A stretch of 64,000 nucleotides of DNA from Amoeboaphelidium protococcarum (Eukaryota; Aphelidiomycota; Aphelidea): assembly GCA_023515745.1 (NCBI GenBank), contig JALECJ010000256.1:1240001-1304000 (forward strand), read 5' to 3'. Positions 11,151 through 23,076 of the stretch are shown in pieces (position 1 is the first letter of the stretch; each line of letters starts with the position of its first letter). The position numbers were made by a program, and so were the translations under genes. Under the pieces are notes generated by a model, which was not told the origin of the DNA, searched no databases, and worked only from the letters and a program-made list of their open reading frames with translations.

Positions 11151-14019
11151 ATGAATAAAAGCACTGCGAATACAAATTCTGCTGCTGCGGATGTAAGACT
11201 TTGTGAATAGATAGTTTCAAAAGATAATAATATTAATAATGATGATGATGTCTAGACTTGCGTTGATATGTAGTAAGAATTTCAGAATGTATTATCCACT
11301 CTCCATTTGGCTACACCGTCTGCGGTTACGGTTCATGCAGATGATAATGAAGAGGACTAAGAGCATTTGGTGGAGGCGTCTGATCCTACTGGTAGATTCG
11401 AAAGATATAAAAAGTGTCTTGGTGTTGGAGCTTACAAGAAAGTGTTTAAAGGCTTTGATACTGACGAAGGTGTGGAGATTGCATGGAATGAGCTTCGGCT
11501 TGAGCATCTATAAAAGAAGGTAGGACTCTATTTATTTACTCATTTATCATTTGATACCATAATTACCTGTGTTATTGTATTTGTAGGATTTGGATAAAAT
11601 TATGAGCGAAGTGCGGATATTGTAGAATCTACGTCATGAGTCTATTATAACTCTGTTCCACTCATGGACTGATGGTAAACAGGTGTATTTCATCACTGAG
11701 CTCATGACTTCTGGCACGCTGAAGACCTACATCAAGAAGACCAAGACGATAAAGCCAAAGATTATAAAAAGTTGGTGTCGATAGATTCTAAAGGGACTTA
11801 ACTATCTTCACACACGCTCACCGCCCATAATTCATCGTGATCTCAAGTGTGATAACGTATTTATCAATGGTAATAATGGTCAGGCAAAGATTGGAGATCT
11901 CGGTTTGGCTACTGTGAAGGATGCTCGTTACGTCAGCTCTGTCCTGGGTACGCCCGAGTTTATGGCTCCTGAGCTGTATGATGAGAGGTATGACGAGAAA
12001 GTGGATGTCTACGCATTTGGAATGTGTATGATTGAGATGGTGACTAAAGAGTATCCATATGCTGAATGCACTAATCAGGCACAAATTTACAAGAAAGTTA
12101 CGTCTGGCGTTAAACCAGCAGCTCTGGAGAAGGTGACTGATCCTGAGGTGAAGGAGTTTATTGAGCTGTGTCTGTAATATGATCCTCAGCAGAGACCATC
12201 ATCTGGTGAATTGCTTTAGCATTAATTTCTTAAAGATTCTGCTGCGGCTGCTCAGGTGAATGAAATGCTTTCCCCTGCTCTTACGGTATCAGCCTCTGCC
12301 AACCAGTCTCCATCTATTCCTGCATAGAGTCCTCTGATATCACGGCCTTAATAGCCTGCTTAATCGAGCAATGTTGGAAAGCAGAGAAAGTCGTGGTTGA
12401 TCCATTCAATAATCAACGTGGAAGTACTGAGCGTAAAGATGCCTGTGATAGAACTTCGGATGGCGTGTATAGCTCCAAATAGTCAGAGCATTGATATGGC
12501 CAAGGATAGCACAACTGCTTCTCAGTCTTCTAGATCATCTGGTCAGTAGTCAATCACCTACCAGAAACAGGAAGTCAAGTTTCCGTATGACGTTACTGTG
12601 GATACGTGCGAGGCTGTGGTATCGGAGATGGTAAAAGAAGGTGTCTTGGATGAGGATGACCGGGATTTGGCCTGTCTGCGTATGCATCAAGTGGTGGATC
12701 CTATCATTTAAAATTTTGTCAATCATAGCAATGGTGGTGAATTTGCAATATCTAGGCCTAGAAGTTGCAGTGTTGGTGTCGTTGAAAAGTAATTGTCGCG
12801 AAAGTTGAGCGTGGAAACTTCACTGAATGCTAATAATAGTCGGATGCAGTAAGATTCTTAAGCTGTGTTCTCTCCTACGTAGCGGATGAGAAGTAAAAGC
12901 TCTCCGTCCGCCACTCGCGCTCGGATGGACAACTTTAGGAAGCTGCAGGCATTGTAGCCAATTCTGTCCCCTGTAAAAGGTGACAATGAAGATTCTCCAA
13001 CGCTTGATGTTGCTGATGCCGGTGCGAATGATAACAATAATGCACTGCCACCTGTTGGTACTCCGACAAATAAAAACAACAGCAATTACGAGAATACTGA
13101 TGCATACAAACGGCGATAAGCTGCGGACATGGCTGATCAGAGAAGACATTCCTTTCTGGCCACCATGTCTACATCAGTTCAGAAGAAGCCACCGTTGAAT
13201 ATGCAAAACTCCCAACCTACATTGTCCGAATACCACAAGGCTATGAATAAAAAGACTGATGAGATCATTCAAGGTGTGTACATAAGCAAGTATCGTCGTG
13301 CTCCTTCAATAGCGTCACCGTCTGTGCTCACTCCGTAGTCTTCTAATGAAGCGCCTACTGCATATCAAAGTCCATACTTGCCGCATCTGTCACAAGAGTC
13401 GAATTAGTAGACAATCTAGGCTTATAAAAATGAGAATCTAGCTCAGCCCTTGAATGCAGTTAAAGAATCCACATCCTAGGCTCATCCCGTCGTAAAGGAT
13501 CCTCGACAGCCGGTGCCTCAGCATACACTGCTGGTGGCTAATGATATCCAATCGCCCGTCAGCCTGCCTTAGAGTCTGTCTGAAGTGCAGCTTTCATCCA
13601 AGACTGGTTCATCTATTACGAAAGTACCATCTACTCAGTTGCCTGACAATGCAGTTCAAAAGATTGCCGCTTTACAACAGGCTGCTCTGACACAGTTCGA
13701 CCTTGAAAAGAACTCTCTTCTGCAGCCTCTGAGCAAGAGTGGTTCCATATCTGATGTGGATGCTCATCTAAATCTCTCGGCGATGGGTGGTGGTATGTAA
13801 GATCCAGTAGATAGATCTGCAAGTAGCGTTTAGAGAAGCAGATCCAATAGTCGTGGTCACCATCGGAATATATCTATAGCTATCGGGTCCAATGAGCAGA
13901 TGCTGGCATAACTATAACAAGATTTTGATACTCCTGTGCCAAGTAGTTAGCATGTGATGGTCAAGGAGGCTGTCGAGGAATTTGATGGCAATTAACAAGA
14001 ACGACAAGACCTTTAGTGA
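11151..14019 (+). CDS. WNK: WNK-type (with-no-lysine) Ser/Thr protein kinase
   Basis: Two exons (11151-11519, 11587-14019; intron 67 nt) encode 933 residues. The kinase domain spans about residues 85-355. As in WNK kinases, the ATP lysine sits in the glycine-rich region ([13 protein letters not shown]) and the usual beta-3 lysine is Asn in [10 protein letters not shown]. The catalytic loop is [13 protein letters not shown], then GDLGLAT and [15 protein letters not shown]. At about residues 480-515, [20 protein letters not shown] resembles the PF2/autoinhibitory domain that binds RFxV motifs. The long C-terminal part is Gln/Ser/Asn-rich. WNKs control ion transport and cell volume through SPAK/OSR1-like kinases. 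The gene ends CTT TAG TGA. Confidence 0.92.
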
Positions 14020-14272
14020 TGATGAATGTGGAGTGATTGCCTACTACAGTTCATACTAGGTATGCTTTGGAATAGTTTATGAGTATTATTTTGATCCTCA
14101 AGATCACAAAGACAGAATGAAAACTAATAATAATAAAAGCTAAATTTATAGAATTGTCCGGGTCTATTTCCAGTACATTATTTCAACAACATCCCGTCAC
14201 AATCCAGCAAAGTATTATATATAGTTTTAAACGCAGTATATATAAAAGAAAGCAGAGAGTAGTGCCGTCAAA

Positions 14273-14995
14273 TCAAAGTATCAAGCATTTCTTCGACTTC
14301 TTCTATTACGGTGGATCCAGAGCCGCAATGATAGCCTCATCAAACACATTCTTCAGTCCCTTCTGGGTCAGAGCAGAACACTCCACATACTTGACGGCGC
14401 CCAGTTCCTTGGCCAGCTTCTCTCCCATCTCAATAGACACCGGCTTCGACTTGTTTCTGGCCAACTTCTCCACAGTACCAGCATCGTCCCGCAAATCGAC
14501 CTGAGTACCAACGATCAGACAAGGTACTCCTGGGCAGTGATGATGAACCTCAGGGAACCACTTCTCTTTCACGTTCTCATAAGATGCTGGTCCGACGACA
14601 CTGAAGCACACCAGAAAGACATCAGTCTGTGGGTAAGACAGCGGACGCAGACGGTCATAATCTTCTTGACCAGCTGTATCGAATAATCCCAAAGTATATG
14701 GTTCATCACCGATCATAACAGTGACTGCATAATTGTCAAAAACCTACACTCATTATAGTCATTCGATCAAATCAGGGTCTTTATTATGGCAAATAGGCGG
14801 GTGTAATCAATCTTACGGTAGGCACATATTCTGAGGGAAACTTATTGGTAGTATAGGATATCAATAGACAAGTCTACAATCACAGACACACATAAATTAT
14901 GGATGCATATCAAAATTAAAAAAGTCATAACGATTGAATAGCATTACCTTTCCGACTGCACCATCTCCAACAACCACACACTTTATCGTCTGCAT
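14273..14995 (-). CDS. CDC42: Rho-family GTPase Cdc42
   Basis: Three exons (14948-14995, 14817-14873, 14273-14743; introns 74 and 73 nt) give 191 residues, exactly the Cdc42 length. P-loop GDGAVGKTCLL is split by intron 1 after GK; switch I is [15 protein letters not shown]; switch II is [20 protein letters not shown]; the Rho insert and TQVDLRDD follow. The C-terminus reads [13 protein letters not shown]: two Gln codons are TAA TAG, so under the standard code the protein would lose its polybasic region and the CAAX box (CLIL, geranylgeranyl type). Cdc42 controls actin polarity at membranes. The sequence is strikingly close to fungal Cdc42, the strongest taxonomic hint in the window. Confidence 0.98.
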
Positions 14996-15644
14996 TTTAT
15001 TATTATATTCTGTACTTATAAGAGGGGAGGAGGTGTTGTAAAAAAATTCAACGTATTCTAAAGACTATATCCACCAAGTACAAGTAATCAGCGAAATTGA
15101 ATGATAATATTGAACACAGCAAGGATTAGGGGAAGTTATAAGTTAATTTCCGCCGCAGAATGATAACAACAACAACAACAATTCACTTGACTGGGGATGA
15201 ATGAACAAAAATCAATCAGAGGAGAGAAAGAGACGCTCTCTCGCTCGGGTGGGTAACAACGAACGAACGAACGATAACGACGAAGTGATGTTAAAACGAG
15301 CGTTTTCTTGTGGTGAGATGGTCGCCGCCCTTGATTTGTTGTTGTTTTCTGTTCTGTTTCTGTTGGTTGTCTTGATCGTCGTCGTTGCCGCAAATAGGGA
15401 AATTCAAGGGAGCGACAAGCGGCAGAATAAACGGGGCGATTTGACGGCGCCGTTTTTTAGATTCGAATTAGAAACTGGTGATCAGTTCCGTTGGCATCAT
15501 CATTAGAGGATCAAATTAGTGAAAAAGTTTTTGAATGGAGAGAAAATACTATACTGACCAAAAAAGCCTGAAAATAGAATATCAGTGATTATCAGTTGTT
15601 TCAGCCATTTACAGGATATGCGGCGCGTGAAGTGCGAAATCGAT
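14996..15644. other. CDC42 upstream region
   Basis: About 650 bases between the CDC42 start and the PMM stop, both on the minus strand. It holds an AAC/ACA microsatellite near 15163-15181, an ACGA-type repeat near 15257-15280 and CT-rich stretches on the minus strand, likely 5'-UTR and promoter. A plus-strand frame at 15201 encodes a low-complexity peptide that I do not accept as a gene. Confidence 0.4.
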
Positions 15645-16521
15645 TCAACCAAATAGTTGTTTCAGAATCGCAATAGTCTCTTGAGGATTCTTCACAGCGT
15701 GTCCAGTCACCAGCGGATGATGATAGATTTCAAAGTCATTTCCTCCCTACATAAAAATGTATTTATTAATTATGAGTTTCTTCGAGACACAATAATCTAT
15801 CTACATTTTGAGTCTTGTCACCAAAGAAATGGATAGTTTTAAATCCCTCCTGCTGAATATGGCGCAGGCAATAAGTCTTATCCCATCCAGTGGGAAAGAC
15901 ATCAAAAGAGATTTAACCACCTATAGAATAAGTCAGACCATAATCAGGAAAGTTCTTCTTCAACTCCTCCACCATTTTTGGTCTGATGTTATTGGCCAAG
16001 TCGTACTTTTCAAACTCGACGCGCTCAGACTGACTGCAATTACGACCAATAGGCGACACGTTGATCATACCATTACGGAATTCAACAAAAGTTCCTCTAC
16101 ACATTACACCATAACACGTCTAGACATGAGAGTACAAGATAAAAAGTCATAAAAGACTATACCTTTTGATAGGAATGTCCAAGTTGGCAATGTATGACAG
16201 GATGAAATTGACCAATTTCTTGTACTTGGCCTCACCAAGCCATTCAATGAATGATGTTGCAGAGATTGGCTAGCCATCACGGAATGCCTAAAGTCCATTC
16301 TCAGCGAACGAGTAATCGAAGCAGGCAATTCCGACTTCACCCAACTGCTCCTTCTATTTGACCAGGTCACTGCCTCCGACAAAGCCAATCACAACCTTCT
16401 TCTTTAGCTACTGCAGAGTGTCCAGCATATCTTGGGTGATCTTTTATCTCGCCGGAGTCAGCGTTCCATCAACATCAAAAAGCACCAAAGTGTCTGGTTG
16501 TGCTCTATCTTTCCAACTCAT
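15645..16521 (-). CDS. PMM: Phosphomannomutase
   Basis: Exons 16163-16521, 15805-16096 and 15645-15746 (introns 66 and 58 nt) encode 250 residues, the family length. It interconverts mannose-6-phosphate and mannose-1-phosphate for GDP-mannose synthesis in the cytosol. The HAD nucleophile motif is [14 protein letters not shown] (first Asp is the phosphorylated residue), followed by FVGGSDL and [25 protein letters not shown] and the metal-binding [16 protein letters not shown] complete the signature. The second intron falls between GDKTQN and GGNDFE. The downstream product, GDP-mannose, also feeds GPI anchors and GDP-fucose, relevant to the protease paralogues and the fucosyltransferase-like gene in this window. 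Confidence 0.96.
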
Positions 16522-16717
16522 TTCTTTTCAAATTGTTTTGAAATAGATGCAATCCTAGTGGTAAAAATTGTGAAAGGATTTCAATGCGACAAGATTGGCT
16601 AAGCTCCGACAGTGAGCAATTGAGGAAGGAGGCTTGACACGCGTACGAATGCGAAAGTGGTTTTGTAACAAAAGAGAAAGCATTCGATATATTTATAACT
16701 AGCGAATGATTTCAGTA

Positions 16718-17671
16718 TCACTCGTCTTTCTTGATATTCTTTGTGTTTAAGGGCGAGGATTTCTATTTCTTTGATGGTGAGGCAAAATAATCGGTGATTC
16801 TCTTATCGCGTCGCTTTACGGGAGAACTCGTTCGGGAGTAGTCTAGAGAGTCATCATATAATTAGATGCACAGTGGAGAATCATTGCCCACTTTACCAAC
16901 AAATGGTGAAACCTTGGTTCTCAACAGCGTCAGTCTTCCCTCTGATGGCTTCTTGTCAAGGTCCGATCGTTCTTATTCTGCTTTAACAGGCGACAAAGCT
17001 TCCGTTATAATGCTGAGATGTACTTTCATTATTTGATCAATCTACTTCACGCTCTCCCAGTCTTCATGTAACCACATCTTGATCATTTGAGTATTGCATA
17101 AAATTATGGGAATTCTATCGTGTAATTCATTGATAAGCTGTAAATTATGACCAGATTATTTCGTATCTAATGAATCTGTTGTAATTATAGTGTAGTGGTC
17201 ATCACTATCATACATTGCAGCCAGTAAAACAACACCATCAACCTCAGTGTTCTAATCAATTGTAGTCTTGGGCGCATGAAAGTAATACGGTTGTTTACCC
17301 TGCCACTCATAGAATCCATTGCAGACAACTACGCATCGCTAATGCCTCATCTTTATATATTTCTAGTTTGTGCCAGCCACGATACTATCAAATCTACTAT
17401 TCACAATATTCCTGCCTTTAAACAGTTCCATTCCCCAGTGCATAAATTCCAAGTCATAGCCATCAGAATTAAATGCTCTTATCACGGGCTAATATCTAGT
17501 TGGCGCGACGTTGTAAGATTCTCTATACTTGCTTTAATGAACACTTTCATTGTCATAATTTGATACCTCTTTGTTTCTGATGTTATTGTTATTATTTCGA
17601 GCATTTAAACGTTAATTCAATACTCTATCCAGATCTTACAGTCGCAAAAACATCGCCGTCCTCCCACACAT
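16718..17671 (-). CDS. HMCES: HMCES-type SRAP domain protein (abasic-site DNA crosslinker)
   Basis: Single exon, 317 residues. Begins MCGRTAMF: Cys2, exposed after Met removal, is the residue that crosslinks to abasic sites in single-stranded DNA. Further SRAP blocks are YNVAPTRYQPVI, MHWGMELFKGRNIVNSRFD, CVVVCNGFYEWQ (the active-site Glu) and DRIPIIL. Near the C-terminus, RRDKRITDYFAS resembles a PCNA-interacting (PIP-like) motif, as in animal HMCES which binds PCNA at forks. It acts in the nucleus during replication. The basic tail (KKQKSSPLNTKNIKK) may include a nuclear localisation signal. Confidence 0.92.
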
Positions 17672-18005
17672 TATAAAGCAGCAGATTTCTAGTCAAGCTT
17701 TACTTAAAGGCTAATTTCTATATTCAAATATGAAAAATGATTATATACTGTATGAAAAAGCAGTGAGCAGATCATTCATTGCGTGGAAACAAAACAAAGT
17801 CGCGTACAATTGCGTTTTCAAAGGCAATCTCTCTCCTTTCTCTTTATCTTTCGTCTAAACTGAGCTCGCGTTCACTGCCTTTCTTAGTTGAGCTACTGCT
17901 TTGTTCCGTTTTAGTCAAATTCAGTAACGAGTTAACGCGAGTGCTTATTACCATTTATAGTCACTTATAGAAGCTTTTACTTCTGAGTTGAAGCGGAGAA
18001 TAAAA
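17672..18005. other. Divergent intergenic region HMCES / TBC gene
   Basis: About 330 bases between two divergent starts. The part before the TBC gene has a pyrimidine tract (TCTCTCCTTTCTCTTTATCT near 17830) of a kind also seen upstream of other genes here. No coding frame. Confidence 0.4.
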
Positions 18006-20696
18006 ATGTTTATAAAACCGACTGTGATTACGGATACATCTAGATGGATTGATTAGGCATCGAATCACTATTTTGCATTACAGGAATAGAGCAAGTATTA
18101 GTTCAAGTCTCCATTGACACAGCGCAAGAGGAAAGTTATTGCAGAGTACAAGTACCGGATAAAGATGACCCTACACTTGGTAGCTGGAGAAGATGGATCT
18201 GATGCAGGTATTCTGGAGTAGGTGATCGCTGTTGCTGATAGTATGAAGGAAATTCATACAGACTGGCAGTGGGTTGAGTAGCAGGCTTTCCCCGCCATTG
18301 CCACCATGGAAGATGATGACTAGATTAATAGGTATTTGCAGTAAACGCTTGATTCAAAGTCCACTGTCCAGGTACTGGAATACTCCAACTCTTCAGTGGT
18401 CATGGATGAGCAGAAGGCTCTAGCTGAAATGGAGATTCAAGTGCAGTAGATGTTTCAACTTCCTGACAATCTATTATACAGCTTCAAGGGATTATTTTGG
18501 TATGCTGATTCTGATTATGAAAAGGGATATATTAATCTGATGTCTGATCATCTGACTTTTCATTAATATGATGCTTATTTCAATGATGTGCTGCAGAAAT
18601 TTAATGTCGCCATCCCGTACAAGGATGTATGCAAGATTGAGTTGAGTCCTGCCATTTCAGTCACTACACCTGAATGCCTTAGAGTATCCACTAATTATAA
18701 GTCTTATATGTTCGCGTCTAGACAGCGTAATGGATTGCATTAGAAATTGCTGGCACTTGTCGATGCAGCCATGAAGAGTATAATAGATGGTGATACGTCT
18801 GTAAGTGGTGCGTAAAAGCCTCGATCCACGAGCCGTCAATTGTCTTCACTCTCTGTTGGTAATTCATCTTCTGCGCGGAGTTCTTAATCAAAATCTATGC
18901 CGCTTTAATCGTAGTAGTAATAGACTTTTCAACTTTAGCCACCACCTGCTCAAATGCACAAGGATGTTGTTAATGAATTGAATGATGAGAAGCGAAATGC
19001 CTTCATGCGACTCTATTTACGCTTGCCTGAATCCTAATCTATCAAGGAACTGCATGGTTGTCAGATGCAAGTATCCAAGGCGGGTGTTTATGAGAATGGA
19101 TTCCTACTTCTTACTGATGATTTCTTATGCTTTATCTCTGGCTCTTAGTAGAGCTATTATTCATAGTATATCGACCCGTTCCTCTCTCAGTTTACGCCTG
19201 CTCTGTCTCAAGTAACTTGTCAAGTCACTGTTCCTATAATTGAAATATCGAGTATTAAATAGGAGAATCAGTTATTGTCTCTTATATCTTCGAGTCAACT
19301 CAAGTTGAGAGTAAGATCTGGGCTTGAGTTTAAGTTTTATGGGTTGAAGTTCTAGAAAGCTATTTATGAGTATCTTTTATAAAAGTTGAGGCATGTCACT
19401 TATCCCGCTCTATCACCGGTGAAATAATCATTAATGTCTGTTGTTGATTAGGTGCCACCAAGGATATCCTCATTATAAACCTCTGCTGACCGATTCAATT
19501 TGCTCAAAGCACCATTCGATGGTCCGCTGAGATTGATATATCCCACATCTCCACTTCTTAAGTATAACTCTTCAGAAGTTGGATTATTGGAAGAATTGTG
19601 GGTAGATTTTATGGCCAGTCATGGGCGAGATTAGTGTATGATTAAAGACAAGTAGCTGAGTGATTTGGTCAAGAGAGGAATCCCTGATGATTTTAGAGGT
19701 GAGATTTGGATGTTGTTAAGTGGAGCTTGTTATGACTAGGGGCCTCAGGATTAATATGATCAACTGCTTAGTGATGCTCATAGACGCGTTATAAGTGGCG
19801 AGAAGCTCAGTGTTTTTGAAGAGATTGAAAAGGATCTACATAGATCTTTGCCTGAACATCCTGCCTACTAGTCTGATGGTATTGACGCTTTGAGGAGAGT
19901 TCTGGTAGCTTACAGTCAGCGTAATCCTACTATTGGCTATGCATAGGCTATGAATATAATAGCGTCTGTATTTCTTTTATATCTGCCGGAAAGAGATGCA
20001 TTTGGGTTGCTGTGTACGTTATGTGAGCGTCTACTCCCTGATCATTACACCAGGGCATTGGTGGGCGCTGTGATTGATCAGAGTTGTTTTGAAGAGTTGG
20101 TGGCTCTGCAGTTTTCTGCTGTAGATACTCATTTAAAGCGGGTGAATATCTCCCTATCTATGCTGAGCGTGCCTTGGTTCATTTGTCTTTTCATAAACAC
20201 TCTTCCCTTGCCGATAGCGCTGCGAGCTTTGGATTTGTTCTTCTACCGCGGCTCCACCTTTCTCTTCCAGCTGGCGCTGGCCATCGTCAAGTTGAATGAA
20301 GGCATCTTTACACGCAAGAATGGGGAGGATATGATCTTACCATCGATAAAAGAGTACTTTCTGCGGCTGGAAATGAATGCCTCTGCTGTCGAAGAGTTAT
20401 TTGCCACCGCGGAGACGTTTAATGTCAGCAATGCTCAGCTTGATGCACTCCGTCGGAAGCATCGTCTACTGGTGGTCAACAATATTAAAGGAAAGTATCT
20501 TTAAGCGCTATGTTTCAATATATACAATCATAACTTACTTTTGGTTCAAATAATGTCCATTTATGATACCATTTCTCCAATTGCCAAGGATGCAGTAAGA
20601 CCAGGCGACTCGATACCTATCAAGTTTACAAATCCTGGGAACCCACTATCAGTTTCATGTTTAACTATGAAATCCCTAATCTGTGGATTTTCTTGA
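18006..20696 (+). CDS. GRAM-TBC domain Rab GTPase-activating protein (Gyp2/TBC1D8-9 type)
   Basis: Single exon, 896 residues to TGA at 20694. Two GRAM-like domains (near residues 155-225 around LFWYADSDYEKGYINLMSDH, and 345-455 around GVYENGFLLLTDDFLCFISG) precede the TBC domain (about 560-770). TBC hallmarks are RGIPDDFRGEIWMLLSGA (the arginine finger lies in the block that normally reads IxxDxxR but is less clear here), then IGYAQAMNIIAS. The Gln of that YxQ finger is encoded by TAG at 19944-19946. The protein should accelerate GTP hydrolysis by a Rab in membrane traffic. A TAA at 20502 (residue 833) would be a stop in other organisms; reading through adds 64 residues and overlaps L2HGDH by 151 bases on the opposite strand. 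The true C-terminus is uncertain. Confidence 0.88.
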
Positions 20697-21915
20697 GATG
20701 ATAACTTTGCCCTACATTTTTAACAGATTATATTGGTTGAATCTTTACATGAAGGGGACTACATTGTTACCTTATTGACGCGTAATCGACCGCCATCCGA
20801 TCAAAATCCGTGTCATCAACTTTAAGATACCGTTAGATAGCGTTGAAGAACTTTTATCGTCGATGCAACTCTTCCGGTCCATCTTCTGCTATGCTGTAAT
20901 CTGATAGTCTTTCTAAACGTTCCGCCTCATTACCAAAAGGCATCCACTCGGCATCTGGTCCTAATCGCAATCGCCCAGTGAGATCTACCGTGCAATGGAT
21001 ACCCAAACCGGTCAGATTGCTGAGCGGAATTGGATAAATTAGTCGATCCACGCGCAGATTACCATTTGAATCCTTATTCGGTAATGTATAGTAATGGCCT
21101 TTATTGGGATATATCTTATAAAACGGCAGTCGTTGCTTTTAATAGCTGCCAGTTTCAGGTAAATGAGCGCCGAGCAACTGAGCAACCTGATCGGACCAAA
21201 GGCCGGCAGCATTTATCACAGCTTTAGATTCCAATTGAACGCGGTAACTACTTTAATCAGTTATACGCCCACTCTTGGAACGAGGCGGTGTACATTCAAC
21301 TTCAACTCGGTATTTACTCAATGCTCCGTCAAACTATATAGATTCCACCCTGGTTCGCAGCGAAAGATGAACATTTGAGTGTTAAAGAACCAATCCCTCA
21401 AGAGCTGACAAAAACTAATGAGAGTCAAGTATTCCACTCTTTGACGATTCCAATACTTGGGTGTGTTGGTTAATTCTGAGTGATCTACTACACTTGTCAA
21501 GAAGTTCCGATCGCGGCAGGAAGCGCAGAGGTACGTCTAAATCTTTACACTTCTCATAAAGACTATGCAACTTGTCACATTCATCCGCATTTGTGGCCAC
21601 GATCCATTTACCGCACTATTAATGATCTATGCGGTAAGTGTTACAGAACTGATAAAGCAAATCACGACCACGGATGCAAAGCTAAGTTTTCAATGAATCA
21701 TTAGGATAGTATATACCAGCATGAATAACCTCACTATTTCGTGACGTTTACTCTTCACCCCAGTACTGGTTCTTGTCTACGAGGAGGAGCGATAGATTTG
21801 GCCGTCGCTTCAGCAGTTGATATGCACAGCTAAAGCCAATGATGCCGCCGCCAATCACTAGACAATCCACCTTCACACATTTACTATTACTGATTTGTTT
21901 CGCCAACTACTACAT
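20546..21915 (-). CDS. L2HGDH: L-2-hydroxyglutarate dehydrogenase
   Basis: Two exons (20771-21915, 20546-20711; intron 59 nt) encode 436 residues. It oxidises L-2-hydroxyglutarate to 2-oxoglutarate with FAD, in mitochondria in other eukaryotes. The FAD-binding dinucleotide fold is at VDCLVIGGGIIGFSCAYQLL; then RNSEVIHAGIYY (the catalytic-site block), AVINAAGLWSDQVA, and the C-terminal FVNLIGIESPGLTASLAIG. The start ATG at 21915 is the one giving a short leader (MQQLAKQISNSKCVK) before the FAD site; it is only weakly presequence-like. The 3' end overlaps the TBC gene if TAA is read through there. Confidence 0.95.
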
Positions 21916-22038
21916 ACATCAAAATATATTCTATATATTTAATCGCGTTCTTGTTTTATCGAAAATGGGAGTGATAAATATAAGATTATAACAGACAAAC
22001 ATGAATCAAATTAAAAAAGTTTAGATACATTATAACAA

Positions 22039-23076
22039 TCATTCATCATCAAAATCGTACTTCTACCGTTAAACAGCCCAACGCTAACTTGAATCTTTAT
22101 GCTCAGATGGAGCGATATTTCGATGCATAAAAGCAGTTTGCCCAAATGAAGGACCAGACAAAATAACAGGCCTGAGATATTCATAGCGAACGGGTACAGA
22201 AGAATCCTGGCTGCCGTCAAACTCTTGATAAGCGTGGTAATCAGACAAAGATCTATTTAATCCGTCGCGGTCCTTTTACTTCGCCTATAAGATACGTCTA
22301 TCACTACCACCACTGCGATAGCTTCTAAAAACCAGATTAACAATAACAAATACGCCAATTATCAATAAAGTTTTAAAGCTAAGAGACTAAATGAATGTCT
22401 CTATCACGTCCGCCACGAGTAAGCTCCATATCCGCATACTGCCATATTCATGAGGTGCGTTCATACAATCCTACCACTCAGTACACAGCGTCTAAAGAGC
22501 CGGAACGCGCGTAGATGGATGACATTTATTATCTTCATAATGCTGCGTACACTTTAGAATACTCTCTGAATGCCGTCGCTGCATAATCTGAGCCTTCATA
22601 TTGAAATCGGAGTATATAGAGTACAGGCTATACATAACCACCACTATGAACAATATATACAAGAATAGATTGTACCCAGCCATCACCCACTTTTATATAA
22701 TGCCCGGCATAAGATCTAACACTAGATACTTGAATTAGCCATCATTAGCACCATGCTTGCTCTATCCCTATAATCGATGGTCAGCATTCGTCATGGATTT
22801 TGACACTGACTATTATTCTACCGACGATAATTTATCATCTTTCGCGTCATTGTCAACTACTTGAGGATTATTCTCTTTATCTTGTTCTGAATGCTCATAG
22901 TTCTAGATTTATTAGCTAGAAGTAAACCAGTCATTAGAACTACTGTCAATGTCCATATCTGTCTGGTGTGTATCCTCCATAACGTTACTCTCAGGTTCAG
23001 CAGTAGATGCAATTTCATCATCAAATATGGATCGCTGCTTTACTTGATACTCAAAATCCATAGGTGCATAATCCAT
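22039..23076 (-). CDS. Brr6/Brl1-family nuclear envelope protein
   Basis: Single exon, 345 residues. An acidic, Gln/Ser-rich N-terminal half (about 150 residues) is followed by a hydrophobic segment (YNLFLYILFIVVVMYSLYSI), then the family signature: LKCTQHYEDNKCHP-x3-RVPAL-x2-LCTEWQDCMN with four conserved cysteines forming the disulfide-bridged lumenal domain, and a second membrane segment (LLIIGVFVIVNLVF). Brr6/Brl1 proteins sit in the inner nuclear envelope and ER and act in nuclear pore insertion and lipid balance in organisms with closed mitosis. The tail after the second segment is charged and nucleoplasmic/cytosolic by the family topology. The start gives MDYAPMDFEYQVKQRS. Confidence 0.88.

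Noticed and set aside
15201-15506. Plus-strand frame upstream of CDC42 with a hydrophobic stretch
   Set aside because: Built on an AACGA-type repeat and GTCGTC repeats in the probable 5' region of CDC42; no family match, and compositional bias explains the hydrophobic run.
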